Assembly (NCBI GenBank): GCA_964537685.1 | Contig: CAZICM010000048.1 | Span: 1 to 64,000, forward strand | Direction of reading: 5' to 3' | Origin: CAZICM01 sp964537685 | Lineage (GTDB): Bacteria > Myxococcota_A > Polyangia > Polyangiales > Polyangiaceae | Length of the DNA: 64,000 nt | Shown here: one piece after another, positions 24,542 through 34,160 of the stretch | Layout of the letters: each line of letters begins with the position of its first letter | Numbering within the stretch: position 1 is the stretch's first letter | The notes under the pieces: model-generated | What the model was told of the DNA's origin: nothing | The model's database searches: none | The model's input: the letters and a program-made list of their open reading frames with translations, nothing else | Made by a program: the position numbers and the translations under genes

Positions 24542-25854
24542 GGGCCTGTGACGGTTTTTGCGAGGGCTTCAAAAGCTCCCCGAGGATAGCGCTTCAGATA
24601 AAGCGCCGCGTGCTTTTGTGCGCCCTGAATATCGCCGCCGCGCCGCTTTAGTTCGATCAGCCGGCCTAAGGCTTGTTCACTCAAACTGCCATTGGGCTCC
24701 TCGGCGAGATACGTTTCAAACCAGGTAATGGCTTCGCCCGGCGAGCCTTGATGATCGGCCGCGATTTTACCGAGGAGGAAAGCCGTCCGGCTTTTGACGC
24801 CGCGTTTTCGCGCCATCAGGAGCACGTCTTTGGCTTTATTAAAATCGCCGGAGAAACGCGCTGAATCCGCCAAGATCAGAAGATCGGCCGGAGGGGCGCG
24901 GCGCATGACCTCATTGAATCCGCTCTTTTCGGCGGCTTGGAGCGCGGCCCTATAATTGCCCGAAGCGGCCAGGCTTTGCCAGGATGCTGTTTGCTCGGAA
25001 TTGTCTTCCAATGCAATCGAGTTTTCTGGCCTCGGGGCTGAAGAGGCTTGTTTTGCAGCGGGTTCAGCCGTGGGCGCCGTAGCTTCCTGCGAAGGTTTCA
25101 ATTCAATAGGAGAATCACTGGATTGCACAGGATTGGAGGTGGATGGACTCGCATCTTCTGCGGCGGACGCGCTGATGGTTAACGATCGTTTTTGCAGGCC
25201 AATCTGTAGACGCTCGCCCTTTGAAATGGTCTTCCCCTCCTCAAGCAATGGCCCCCGCACAATCACATGTCCCTCGATCATCTTTAGATCGAGCGCGTCC
25301 AATGACGGATCCCAGGCAATATCGAATTGAGTACCAGTTACATGAATTTCATAAGGTCCGGCGTGCAGCGTCCAAGGAACGGGCGGATCCAAATGAACGA
25401 CATTTGCCCTGAATTGTCCGCGCTCCAAAAGCAACTGAGCCCCTTTGACATCGGCTCTCGTAATGCGCGCCCGCGCTTCACCGGCAAGCGTAATGACCGT
25501 GCCTTCCGAAAATTTGATCGAAATGGATTCCTGGCCCGCCGCTATCCATGTTCCCAGCGGCCTTTGCACCGTTTCGTCCCCCACCGTGAAATGCAGGGGT
25601 TTTACACTTAAATTGATATACAATACAATTGATAGTATTGCAGCGGCGGCAAACGCAGGAACCCAAATGCGCGCCCGCCTGAAAATCGGAGGATTCAATG
25701 GAGAATACTTTGCCCAGCGGGATTTCTGGGCAGGCCATTGAGCGAGCGCGCGGCGCTTGGCTTCATCGATCAATTCGGTTGAATTGGCCGAGCTATCCGA
25801 TTCGGCGGCTACCTGCTTAAACAGCCCCTTTGGATCTTTTAGGAACTCGGCCAT
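24538..25854 (-). CDS. FecR-domain transmembrane protein with TPR-like C-terminus
   Basis: 438 residues from the ATG at 25854, preceded by GGGAGATCG; the frame extends further upstream but only inside the sigma gene. A cytoplasmic segment (1-65) is followed by one membrane helix (IWVPAFAAAAILSIVLYI). A FecR domain comes next (about 90-220, with FSEGTVITLAGEARARI and VTGTQFDIAWD), then a Ser/Pro-rich linker. The C-terminal helical repeats resemble TPRs (SGNYRAALQAAEKSG, GEAITWFETYLAEEPNGSL). FecR proteins act as anti-sigma or signal-transducing partners of ECF sigma factors. The 16-base overlap with the sigma gene supports direct coupling. Confidence 0.88.
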   Translation of the reverse strand: MAEFLKDPKGLFKQVAAESDSSANSTELIDEAKRRALAQWPAQKSRWAKYSPLNPPIFRRARIWVPAFAAAAILSIVLYINLSVKPLHFTVGDETVQRPLGTWIAAGQESISIKFSEGTVITLAGEARARITRADVKGAQLLLERGQFRANVVHLDPPVPWTLHAGPYEIHVTGTQFDIAWDPSLDALDLKMIEGHVIVRGPLLEEGKTISKGERLQIGLQKRSLTISASAAEDASPSTSNPVQSSDSPIELKPSQEATAPTAEPAAKQASSAPRPENSIALEDNSEQTASWQSLAASGNYRAALQAAEKSGFNEVMRRAPPADLLILADSARFSGDFNKAKDVLLMARKRGVKSRTAFLLGKIAADHQGSPGEAITWFETYLAEEPNGSLSEQALGRLIELKRRGGDIQGAQKHAALYLKRYPRGAFEALAKTVTGP

Positions 25855-26549
25855 CGATCTCCCTCCCTCAGCCAGCCGCACAGCACAGGATCTTTTTGCG
25901 CCGCCGTTAAGAATCGCTTTTCCGCCCGCGCAAGGCGGCGTTTTACGGTGGCCAGTGAAACACCGCATGTCTCGGCTACTTCGTTCATGTTCAATTCTTC
26001 GAGATAGCGGAGCGTGAACACGACCCGCTCATCGGCGGGCAGCCTATCCAGCACGGCATAGGTGCGGCGCAGCGCATCCCGCGGACCCACCGGTGTTTCG
26101 TATAAAGGCTCGGGGGCTGGACGATCGCCCCATTTCCAAAAACAAAAGGCCCGCGCCACTTTTCGTTTCCGGATCGCGTGATGCGCCGTATGCGCCGCAA
26201 CCGCGCCAATCCATCCCTTGAGCGCGCTCGCGTCGCGCACTTGATGAACGGAAGAAAGAATGGTCGTAAATGCATCCTGAACCAAATCGGAAAGGTCGGG
26301 ATCGTGGCCCATAATGCGGCGAATCAGCCGTTCAACCAGCGGCCCGTAGCGATCTAAAAGTGCGGCCGCGGCCCATGGCTCGCCCGCTTCAATGCCCTGC
26401 AACAGCTCCTCGTCCGAGCGAGCAGCAACGCCCAGCCGGACGAGTGTACCCGTGCCATTGGGGCTTTTTACGGCCCGGCGCTCGGTTTCCGCGGTGGAAG
26501 TTGTGCGAGTCACAAGCTTGTTGTTGGTGAAGAGCCAGAGGGCTGTCAT
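25839..26549 (-). CDS. ECF-type RNA polymerase sigma factor
   Basis: 236 residues. Region 2 covers about 55-115 (ALLDRYGPLVERLIRRIMG then DLSDLVQDAFTTI). Region 4 covers about 160-215 (LDRLPADERVVFTLRYLEELNMNEVAETCGVSLATVKRRLARAEKRF). Region 3 is absent, as in ECF factors. AAGGTGAG lies upstream of the ATG. It is the first gene of a sigma/FecR/exported protein set with overlapping frames. Its start is only 30 bases from the start of a divergent ABC exporter gene, so the two promoters must overlap the opposing coding regions or each other. The target regulon is unknown. Confidence 0.92.
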   Translation of the reverse strand: MTALWLFTNNKLVTRTTSTAETERRAVKSPNGTGTLVRLGVAARSDEELLQGIEAGEPWAAAALLDRYGPLVERLIRRIMGHDPDLSDLVQDAFTTILSSVHQVRDASALKGWIGAVAAHTAHHAIRKRKVARAFCFWKWGDRPAPEPLYETPVGPRDALRRTYAVLDRLPADERVVFTLRYLEELNMNEVAETCGVSLATVKRRLARAEKRFLTAAQKDPVLCGWLREGDRWPSS

Positions 26550-26579
26550 AACGGCTCACCTTTTTGTTGAAGCCAAAAC

Positions 26580-28379
26580 ATGCAGCCCACGACATCCACC
26601 ATCACAACCACGCGCAGCGCGGCATCCCTCAACCGAATCCTCTCTCTAGCGCGTCCCGAGGCCAAGCCACTTCTGCTCGGCATTGTATTTCTGGCGCTCT
26701 CCAGCTTTATGAATCTTCTGTTTCCACAGGCGATCCGGATGATCGTCGACGAGGCGCTGGTGCCGGGAAAGGGTCTTGCGCTGCTCGATACGGCGGCCCT
26801 TGGACTTGCGGGCATTTTTCTGATTCAGGCCATCGCATCAGCCTTGCGTTATGCGCTGTTCACCATTGCCGGCGAGCGCGTCGTCGCCCATCTGCGCGAG
26901 CGCTTGTTCGCCAGTCTTGTCGAGCAGGAAATTGCTTTTTTCGATGAGCGCCGCACAGGCGAGCTGCTCAACCGCCTCGCCTCCGACACAACGATTCTTC
27001 AAAACGCCGTGAGCATTAATATTTCAATGGCGCTTCGCTTTTTGGCTTCGGTCGTCGGCGGCATTGCGTTTTTGGTCTACACCTCGCCCAAGCTCACGCT
27101 GTTGATGCTTGCGGTTGTGCCTCCCGTGGCTTTGGGAGCTGTCGCGTATGGAAGGCGTGTCCGCAAGCTCTCGCGCGATGTGCAGGATGCGCTCGCCCGC
27201 TCGTCCGAAGTGGCCGAGGAAGTCTTGTCGGGGATTCGCACTGTCCGGGCATTCGCATCGGAGCATGTCGAAGCGCAGCGATATGGAAACGCTATTCAGC
27301 AATCCTTTCAAATTGCCAGGCGGCGCATCGTTGTGGGCAGCACATTTATGGGAATTGCGACGTTTGCGGCCTTTGGCGCTGCGGCACTGGTGCTGTGGTA
27401 CGGCGGCCGCATGGTCAGCAGGGGCGGTTTAACCGTCGGAGCATTGACTTCATTCCTTGTCTACACGATGATTGTTGGATTTTCGTTGGGCGGCCTCAGC
27501 GATTTATGGGCCGATTTTATGAAAGCCTCGGGCGCTGCCGACCGGGTATTTGAGCTGTTGGACCGCCCGCCCGCCATGGCGCCGTCGGGAGGAAAAATTC
27601 TATCGAATGTGCAAGGATTACTTGAATTTAGTCATGTATGGTTTTCATATCCAACACGAAAAGAATTGCATGTTTTAAAAGGATTGGATCTGCGCATTGA
27701 GCCCGGAGAAGTTGTGGCTCTGGTTGGGCCGTCGGGCGCGGGGAAATCGACCATTGCAGCGCTGCTATTACGGCTCTACGACCCCGAACGGGGACACATC
27801 CGATTGGATGGGCACGATCTTAAAGAACTCGATCCCAATTATTTACGGAGGCAAATAGGCATTGTTGCTCAAGAGCCCTTGCTCTTTTCATTTCGCATTG
27901 CCGACAATATCCGCTATGGCCGCGAAACAGCGACCGACGCCGAGCTTGAAGAAGCGGCAAAGGCAGCCAACGCCCATGATTTCATCCAAAAATTTCCCGA
28001 GGGCTACAACACGCTGGTAGGCGAGCGGGGCGTACAGCTTTCGGGCGGGCAAAAACAGCGGGTTGCCATTGCCAGGGCCGTTCTAAAAAATCCGCGCGTG
28101 CTTGTGCTGGATGAGGCGACGAGCGCTCTCGATGCAGAAAGTGAGCATTTGGTGAAGGAAGCGCTCGAACGCTTGATGCGCGGGCGCACGACGCTGATTA
28201 TTGCGCACCGGCTTTCAACGGTAAAAGATGCCGATCGGGTGTTGGTTATCGATGGAGGCCGCATTGTTCAAAGCGGAACGCACGCGGAGCTTGTGGCCGA
28301 AGATGGGATGTACCGGCGCTTGGTGGAACGCCAATTTCAGGGCGAGATCGAGCCGCTGATGAAGGATTCGCAAAACTGA
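26580..28379 (+). CDS. ABC exporter, fused membrane and ATPase domains (ABCB/MsbA type)
   Basis: 599 residues. A six-helix type IV exporter membrane domain (about 30-320) includes FDERRTGELLNRLASDTT in the coupling region. The ATPase domain (about 345-585) has Walker A GPSGAGKST, Q-loop GIVAQEPLLFS, signature LSGGQKQRVAIARAV, Walker B VLVLDEATSALD and the switch His in IIAHRLSTV. All catalytic residues are intact. It works as a homodimer or half-transporter exporting lipid, drug or peptide; the substrate is not predictable. The ribosome binding site is weak. It is divergent from the ECF sigma gene and followed after 69 bases by the CHAT peptidase gene. Confidence 0.93.
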   Translation: MQPTTSTITTTRSAASLNRILSLARPEAKPLLLGIVFLALSSFMNLLFPQAIRMIVDEALVPGKGLALLDTAALGLAGIFLIQAIASALRYALFTIAGERVVAHLRERLFASLVEQEIAFFDERRTGELLNRLASDTTILQNAVSINISMALRFLASVVGGIAFLVYTSPKLTLLMLAVVPPVALGAVAYGRRVRKLSRDVQDALARSSEVAEEVLSGIRTVRAFASEHVEAQRYGNAIQQSFQIARRRIVVGSTFMGIATFAAFGAAALVLWYGGRMVSRGGLTVGALTSFLVYTMIVGFSLGGLSDLWADFMKASGAADRVFELLDRPPAMAPSGGKILSNVQGLLEFSHVWFSYPTRKELHVLKGLDLRIEPGEVVALVGPSGAGKSTIAALLLRLYDPERGHIRLDGHDLKELDPNYLRRQIGIVAQEPLLFSFRIADNIRYGRETATDAELEEAAKAANAHDFIQKFPEGYNTLVGERGVQLSGGQKQRVAIARAVLKNPRVLVLDEATSALDAESEHLVKEALERLMRGRTTLIIAHRLSTVKDADRVLVIDGGRIVQSGTHAELVAEDGMYRRLVERQFQGEIEPLMKDSQN

Positions 28380-28448
28380 TTTTATTGATTTTATCTCCTG
28401 TTTAATCTTCTATCGCCGTGTTTGGGGTATCCCGGAGGCTTGGCGTTC

Positions 28449-31337
28449 ATGAGCAAGCGGTCTATTTATATTGGATTGGCATGCATGATGATTGGATTTT
28501 CATCAGGCAGCGCCCTCGCTCAGCCGTCGGGCGCACCCTCAACTTCCGCCGCTGCGGCTCCAACACAATGGTATCATGAATGTAATCGTTTAAATTCGGT
28601 TGCCATCGAGCGCATGGCTGCGCGCGATCTGCAGGCGGCGCAGGAAGCGCTCGACAAAAGCATTGCGATCGCCGAAGCCAACAAAAGCAATGACTATATC
28701 GATTTAGCATTGGGATTTTATTTAATGCTTCACCGCGAACGGCGGGACGTTGTGAAGGCGGAAGCCATATTTAAGCGGAGACTTGCGCTGGCCGAGGAAA
28801 AAACGGGCTTCCTTCATTCGATGCTGGCTGTGAGGCTCTGGGAATTTGGCGATTTTTATAGGAATTTAGGACAATACGATCGTTCTGAAGCGATGCTTTT
28901 GCGCGCGATGGCCATTTTTGAACAGGGCGGCGCCGGAGGAAGCGAGCTCAACTACGCGCGCGCCATGATGTCGCTGGCCGAGGTCCACCGCCTGAAGGGC
29001 CGCCATAACGAAGCCGAAGAGATGCTGAAAAAAGCAGTGGCCCGCCTGAATAGCCAGCCGATGATCGATAAAGGCGCTGTGTCCGCCGCGCTATCCACGC
29101 TTGCGATTATCATGCATCAGCGCGGCGATTTCGATGGTGCTATCGATCAATTCAAACGGGCGTGCACGATGGTTATCAATCCAAACCCGTGGGAATTGCC
29201 TGCTTCTGCTCAATGCAGCCACAATTTAGGCTTGGCTTATATCTCCAAGGGAGACTATCCCGCCGCTAAAATAGAGCTCGAAAAGGCCAGTGCGATATGG
29301 ACGAAATCGATGGGCGCCGATCATCCCCATATGACGTATTCGCTCAGTGCATTTGCTCAAATGTACGATGCAATGGGCGATGCCGATAAGGCTTTATTTT
29401 ATTTGGAACAGAGCGCCGATATTGCCGATAGGGATTTAGAGCATTTAGGATTTTTATTTTCCGAGGCTCAAAAGCGCGATTTCGTCGCCCGCCTCAACCG
29501 GCAGCGCCAAACCGAGGGCATTTTAAGTTTTGCGACGGCCACGGGAAGCGGAAGGCCCGGGGCGCTCCAATTGGCGCTTCGGACGGTGCTCAGGCGAAAG
29601 GGCAGGGTGCTCGATGCCATGGTGGGCAATAGCCGATTTCTCCGCGAGGCGAAAACACCCGAAGAGCGTCAATTATTTAAAGATTTGCTTGAAACCCGGG
29701 CCGAACTATCAAGGCTTTTGCTGGGAGGGGCGATGCTGCCCGAGCAGCAAAAGAAATTGATCGAATTGAAATCAAAATTGAATCAAATGGAGGATGAAAT
29801 CGCCCGGCGCAGCATTGTGTACCGGAATGAGATGAAGCCCATTTCCGTGGAGCAGGTAAAACAAGCGATTCCCGAGGGAGCCCTGCTCATCGAGATCGCA
29901 AAATACCGGCCTTACAATCGGAAATGGCGCACGGTCGCCGAGGCGTGGATGCCCGCCCGCTATGCGGCGTTTTTGGTCGCTCATTCAGGCGAGCCCGAGC
30001 TTGTGGATTTAGGCGAGGCCGCTTCCCTGGACGATCTCGTCGCTCAATACCGAAAGGCGATTTCCGGTTCCGGCGGCGATAGCACGATGGCGAGAATTCA
30101 AATCCTCGCGCGCAATTTGGACGATCGCATCTTCCGCCCCATCGAAGCCAAGGGAAGGCCGCTTGCCAATCCAAGCATGATTTTTATATCGCCGGATGGA
30201 TGGCTGAATACTCTGCCTTTTGGGGCATTGCTCGATAAAAACAATCGTTTTCGTATAGAATCTTATCCAATTGTATATTTAACGGCCGGGCGCGATCTGC
30301 TCAAGCTGAAGGAGCCGAAATCAATTCGCGCCGGAAAACCGCTTCTGCTCGCCAATCCCGCCTTTGGGGAGCCTCCCGCGCAGCCTAAAAATAATGCGGC
30401 GCCCTCGAGCCGGGATGCCATTCAAATGCGCTTTCCCGCGCTTCCTGGAACCGAACAGGAAGCCATGGCGATACAGCCTTTGATTCCCGGCGCGGTGCTC
30501 TTGAAAGAGGCCAATGCAAAGGAAAGTGCCCTGCGTTCCGAGCATTCACCGATTTTGCTTCATATTGCGACGCACGGCTTTTTCCTCGACGAAGAAATGG
30601 CCGGTTCCGCTCAGAGCCGCGGCCTCGAATTGGCCATGGCGCCTCCGCCTCAAAACCCATCCGCCCCATCCAAAACCGCGGATTCGCCTGCTTCGCCTCC
30701 TGAATTGAGCCTGGGGCGCTCGGGGCTTGCCTTTGCGGGCGCCAACCGGCTGAGCCAAGGCAGTGATGATGGCTTGCTGACAGCGCTTGAGGCCGCAAGC
30801 CTCGATTTGTCGGGAACCGAGCTTGTTGTTCTCAGTGCGTGCGAGACAGGGCTCGGCGGCGTAGGGGAGGGCGAGGGGATTTATGGGTTGAGGCGCGCGC
30901 TGACCATTGCGGGCGCCCGTTCGCAGGTGATGACTTTGTGGAAGGTCGATGATTTGGCCACGCGCGATTTGATGATTGAGTTTTACCAAGGGCTGGCCTC
31001 CGGCAAAGATCGCGAAAAAGCCCTTCGGGATGCGCAGATTTCCCTGCTCCGCCGCCAAAGCACTTCGCACCCGTATTTTTGGGCCAGCTTTATTCATTCG
31101 GGGGCCGGCGGGCCTATTCTTTTCGAACCCGAACCCGAACCTGTTCCGCCCAAATCTCCTCCGCCTTCAGCCAATCCGATAAAAATGGCTCCTGTTTCGC
31201 GCGGATGCGGATGCGAGGTGGCGGGAGCCCGCCGGGATCAATCCGATGAAGTTGTAGGCGCATCGGGCTTTGGTTTTCTTGGAATTGCTGCAATATTGCA
31301 TCGGATGTTTAGCCGGCCGCGGCGAAAAGAGCGGTGA
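28449..31337 (+). CDS. Exported TPR-CHAT peptidase with a probable MYXO-CTERM tail
   Basis: 962 residues from the ATG at 28449 (CGGAGG 10 bases upstream; an in-frame TTG at 28422 is less likely). A signal peptide (cleavage near ALA-QP) is followed by seven or more TPR helices (about 30-340) and a helical linker. The CHAT caspase-like domain (about 500-870) has the catalytic dyad His709 in HIATHGFF and Cys798 in VLSACETGLGG. After a Pro-rich spacer the C-terminus has CGCEVAGARR, a short hydrophobic segment and a basic RPRRKER end, resembling the MYXO-CTERM surface-sorting signal. CHAT proteases are usually cytoplasmic (for example TPR-CHAT in defence), so an exported, possibly surface-anchored one is unusual. 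The substrate is unknown. Confidence 0.88.
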   Translation: MSKRSIYIGLACMMIGFSSGSALAQPSGAPSTSAAAAPTQWYHECNRLNSVAIERMAARDLQAAQEALDKSIAIAEANKSNDYIDLALGFYLMLHRERRDVVKAEAIFKRRLALAEEKTGFLHSMLAVRLWEFGDFYRNLGQYDRSEAMLLRAMAIFEQGGAGGSELNYARAMMSLAEVHRLKGRHNEAEEMLKKAVARLNSQPMIDKGAVSAALSTLAIIMHQRGDFDGAIDQFKRACTMVINPNPWELPASAQCSHNLGLAYISKGDYPAAKIELEKASAIWTKSMGADHPHMTYSLSAFAQMYDAMGDADKALFYLEQSADIADRDLEHLGFLFSEAQKRDFVARLNRQRQTEGILSFATATGSGRPGALQLALRTVLRRKGRVLDAMVGNSRFLREAKTPEERQLFKDLLETRAELSRLLLGGAMLPEQQKKLIELKSKLNQMEDEIARRSIVYRNEMKPISVEQVKQAIPEGALLIEIAKYRPYNRKWRTVAEAWMPARYAAFLVAHSGEPELVDLGEAASLDDLVAQYRKAISGSGGDSTMARIQILARNLDDRIFRPIEAKGRPLANPSMIFISPDGWLNTLPFGALLDKNNRFRIESYPIVYLTAGRDLLKLKEPKSIRAGKPLLLANPAFGEPPAQPKNNAAPSSRDAIQMRFPALPGTEQEAMAIQPLIPGAVLLKEANAKESALRSEHSPILLHIATHGFFLDEEMAGSAQSRGLELAMAPPPQNPSAPSKTADSPASPPELSLGRSGLAFAGANRLSQGSDDGLLTALEAASLDLSGTELVVLSACETGLGGVGEGEGIYGLRRALTIAGARSQVMTLWKVDDLATRDLMIEFYQGLASGKDREKALRDAQISLLRRQSTSHPYFWASFIHSGAGGPILFEPEPEPVPPKSPPPSANPIKMAPVSRGCGCEVAGARRDQSDEVVGASGFGFLGIAAILHRMFSRPRRKER

Positions 31338-31408
31338 AAAGAACTGCGAAATAAATTGGATCAGAATTGGTTGTCATCTTAACGAGTTGAACGAAGGGAG
31401 CGTTAGCA

Positions 31409-32191
31409 ATGGGTGAGCGCGTGTTTGCGCGGCTTCGGCTTTCCAATGAACGAGCTGCTTTTGCTGAAAAAATAGGCGATGCGTTTGATTTGCTCTCGGC
31501 GGCTCCTTGGGAAGAAGGAAGGCAAACGGGTGAGCGGGTGTCTGCGTCCGAGGCTGTGTTTATCGCGCCGGTTACGCCGACAAAGATTGTGTGCGTCGGG
31601 CGGAATTACAAAGCTCATGCCGCGGAGCTGGGCAATGAAGTGCCTGCCGAACCGATGCTTTTTTTTAAGCCGCCCTCGGCGCTGATCGGTCCGGGGGCCG
31701 CTATCGAGCTGCCTTATCAGTCGAGCCGTGTCGATCATGAGGCCGAGCTGGGGGTGGTGATCGGAAAGCGCTGCCGAAATGCGGTCTTGGAGAACGCTCT
31801 TGATTATGTGTTTGGCTATACCTGCGTGAACGATGTGAGCGCGCGCGATCTGCAAAAGAAAGACGGGCAATGGGCGCGCGCAAAGGGGTTTGACACCTTT
31901 TGTCCCGCGGGGCCGCTTCTTGTTAGCGGTCTTGCGCCTCAGGAGCTCGGTGTTCGCTGCCGTGTGAGCGGTGCGCCGCGCCAGGATGGACATACCCGCG
32001 ACATGATCTTTCCGGTGGCCGATTTGATCGTCTACATCAGCTCGGTGATGACGCTTGAGCCCGGCGATTTAATCGCAACGGGAACGCCTCACGGGGTTGG
32101 CCCGCTCACGCCGGGGGACACCGTGGATGTGGAGATCGATCGGATCGGTGTGCTTTCAAATCCCGTCAGAAAAGCCGATACAGGCCGATAA
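31409..32191 (+). CDS. Fumarylacetoacetate hydrolase family protein
   Basis: 260 residues with the FAH/HpcE fold. The N-terminal part ends at IVCVGRNYKAHAAELG. The metal site is built from DHEAELGVVIGK and CVNDVSARDLQ, and the C-terminal LIVYISSVMTLEPGDLIATG plus GTPHGVGPLTPGD are diagnostic. The family includes acylpyruvate hydrolases, oxaloacetate decarboxylases and 2-hydroxyhepta-2,4-diene-1,7-dioate isomerases. The sequence does not distinguish them, although acylpyruvase/oxaloacetate decarboxylase is the commonest activity for this length. Monocistronic as far as can be seen; GAAGGGAG lies upstream of the start. Confidence 0.9.
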   Translation: MGERVFARLRLSNERAAFAEKIGDAFDLLSAAPWEEGRQTGERVSASEAVFIAPVTPTKIVCVGRNYKAHAAELGNEVPAEPMLFFKPPSALIGPGAAIELPYQSSRVDHEAELGVVIGKRCRNAVLENALDYVFGYTCVNDVSARDLQKKDGQWARAKGFDTFCPAGPLLVSGLAPQELGVRCRVSGAPRQDGHTRDMIFPVADLIVYISSVMTLEPGDLIATGTPHGVGPLTPGDTVDVEIDRIGVLSNPVRKADTGR

Positions 32192-32195
32192 AACG

Positions 32196-32795
32196 CTATT
32201 CGTCTTCGGGGGCCGCGCCTTCGTTTTGGGCAGCTTGTTCTTCGGCGGCGCGCGCCTCTTCCAGCACCATCCGGGCAATATCGCCGAGCTCTTTCGATGA
32301 AACGCGTGTGTCTTCGAATGCCGCGGGAACAATGCGATCGGGAGGCGCCGGGCTCGGCAAATAGGCGCGCACGAGTTCGGCGCTCAGCTTTCGAATTTCT
32401 TTGAGCGATTGTTCGTACACATTCAAATCGTCGCCCGCGAGCGAGCCAAAGAAAAACGGTGCCTCATACGCGTCGACCGCTTTTCGAAGCTCGGTCTTTG
32501 CATCTTCAAATGCCATCCACACCGGATCGCGGCTTCCGCTCCGGGGCGCCAGATGAGGCTCGAGTTTGTCCCGCAGCGATTCGATGACGTTTGCGGCTGC
32601 GCTTTGAATCTCGAGGCGCGCAGGCGCATCAGGCGCGAGGGCAAACGCGAGCCTCAGCATCCACGAGCCGTTCAAGCATGCGTTCCACGCATTTTGAATG
32701 AGCGCGAAGCAGGCAAAATAACCTCGCGCATCCTCGGGCAAGTTCGTGAGGCCGTCCGTCCAATGGCTTGCCGGGTTGACTTCAGTCACGAGCAT
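32196..32795 (-). CDS. Hypothetical helical protein
   Basis: 199 residues from the ATG at 32795 (GGAGG directly upstream; a GTG at 32804 is the alternative). The frame runs 240 bases further upstream, but there it only shadows the hydroxylase gene. The sequence is predominantly helical, with WTDGLTNLPEDARGYFACFA near the start, a central amphipathic region and an acidic Ala/Glu-rich tail. It recalls phasin-like or PhaE-like helical proteins but I cannot assign it. Its stop is 4 bases from the convergent FAH gene's stop, and it follows the hydroxylase gene by 32 bases, so the two are probably an operon. Confidence 0.65.
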   Translation of the reverse strand: MLVTEVNPASHWTDGLTNLPEDARGYFACFALIQNAWNACLNGSWMLRLAFALAPDAPARLEIQSAAANVIESLRDKLEPHLAPRSGSRDPVWMAFEDAKTELRKAVDAYEAPFFFGSLAGDDLNVYEQSLKEIRKLSAELVRAYLPSPAPPDRIVPAAFEDTRVSSKELGDIARMVLEEARAAEEQAAQNEGAAPEDE

Positions 32796-32827
32796 TTCCT
32801 CCACGGCCGTATCGAACCATCCCCTCT

Positions 32828-34078
32828 CTACTCCATCTCGGCGCCCGCACCAACGGCTGATAAGCGAGCCTTTGAAACAAAGGCGAGGCGCGAAAGCCAG
32901 AAGGCGAAAACCATGCAGAAGCCCGCCGCTGCGATGAGGAGGGGCAAGGTCATTGTTTTGTCCCATGCACCCCAAAGTGCGGCACAAAGAGCGGTGATGA
33001 AGATTCTCAGCAGTTCGGCGCTGCGCCCCCACGATTTTCCATCCAAGAGCGCGCCGATTGAAATGAGGGCTGAAAGAATGGGGGCCGCCATCAATGCCTT
33101 TTGATGAAAGAGCAAGGTGTCCTGATAGAGAATCAGCACAAAGGAAAGCGCGATGGTGAGCGCGAAATTCACGGTTACATACAGCGCAAGGCCGCGGGGC
33201 ACCGAGACTTCATACTGGCGGGTAAGCTGCGCGTGAGGCATGGGCGTTTCGCCTTGGGCCAAGTACCCTGGATGCTGAATCCACACGTTGATTTTGTCGC
33301 GAATGCTTTGAGCCTGCGAGGAACGCTGAGCGAGCTTCACGATGTAATGCACCTGCGCCCACATTGAATTGTAGCTGTTGAGCGGTTCGGTGATTCCGTA
33401 GACAGGCCGCTCTTGCTCCTTGATAAAGCTGCCAAAGAGCCTGTCCCACACGATCAAAATGGCGCCGTAATTTTTATCGAGATAGTGGGGATTCCGGGCG
33501 TGGTGTACGCGGTGATGCGAAGGCGTGTTGATGACCGTCTCCAGCGGGCCCAATTGGTCAATTGCTTCGGTATGAATCCAAAATTGATAGAGTGTGCTTA
33601 TTGCATTGGACATAGCGAAGATAAAGGGCGGAACGCCGAGCAGGGCGAGCGGCAAATAAAACGGAAGTACCGTGTAGGCCGTGAATACAGCCTGGCGCAG
33701 CGCCGTGGCCAGGTTGTAGCTCTCGCTTTGGTGGTGAACGATATGCGCCGCCCAGAGAATGGCTTTCTCGTGGCTATAGCGGTGCCACCAATAATAAAAG
33801 AAATCGACGCCGATAATTCCAACCGTCCAGGCGGCAATTGGATAATGTTCTAAGTCAATTAAATGGTATTTTTTATAGAGCCAGGCATAGGGGAAGACCA
33901 ATAAGGTGCGGAAAAACAAATTGACGACTTGAGAGGTAATACCGCAGGCGATATCGGTGATTGCATCGGCAATGCGGTACCACTTTTGTTTTCGGCGCCA
34001 TTGCACGACGAGTTCTGCCGCGATGAGCACAAAAAAGAAAGGAATGGCCAGGGCAATGGGGTTTATGTTCTTGGACAT
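32828..34078 (-). CDS. Sterol desaturase/fatty acid hydroxylase family membrane protein
   Basis: 416 residues from the ATG at 34078, which has an ideal GGAGGTGAAG; an upstream ATG at 34105 is not favoured. Several membrane helices are visible. The di-iron histidine clusters are present: WWHRYSHEKAILWAAHIVHH and, about 80 residues later, SHHRVHHARNPHY. These mark the fatty acid hydroxylase superfamily (PF04116). The C-terminal 130 residues carry four further membrane helices (for example LYVTVNFALTIALSFVLILY). They are reminiscent of alkylglycerol monooxygenase-like or sterol C5-desaturase-like relatives. The likely role is O2-dependent hydroxylation of a lipid; the substrate is not predictable. 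Confidence 0.9.
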   Translation of the reverse strand: MSKNINPIALAIPFFFVLIAAELVVQWRRKQKWYRIADAITDIACGITSQVVNLFFRTLLVFPYAWLYKKYHLIDLEHYPIAAWTVGIIGVDFFYYWWHRYSHEKAILWAAHIVHHQSESYNLATALRQAVFTAYTVLPFYLPLALLGVPPFIFAMSNAISTLYQFWIHTEAIDQLGPLETVINTPSHHRVHHARNPHYLDKNYGAILIVWDRLFGSFIKEQERPVYGITEPLNSYNSMWAQVHYIVKLAQRSSQAQSIRDKINVWIQHPGYLAQGETPMPHAQLTRQYEVSVPRGLALYVTVNFALTIALSFVLILYQDTLLFHQKALMAAPILSALISIGALLDGKSWGRSAELLRIFITALCAALWGAWDKTMTLPLLIAAAGFCMVFAFWLSRLAFVSKARLSAVGAGAEME

Positions 34079-34160
34079 CTTCACCTCCAGCGGAGCATGC
34101 GTCACGGTATCACGAAAACATCTTGGAATTGCGAGCGTCCCGAAGGATTTTAAAAATCGG

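Noticed and set aside
32796..33032. Longer start for the helical protein ending at 32196
   Set aside because: The extra 79 residues only shadow the conserved hydroxylase gene in another frame.
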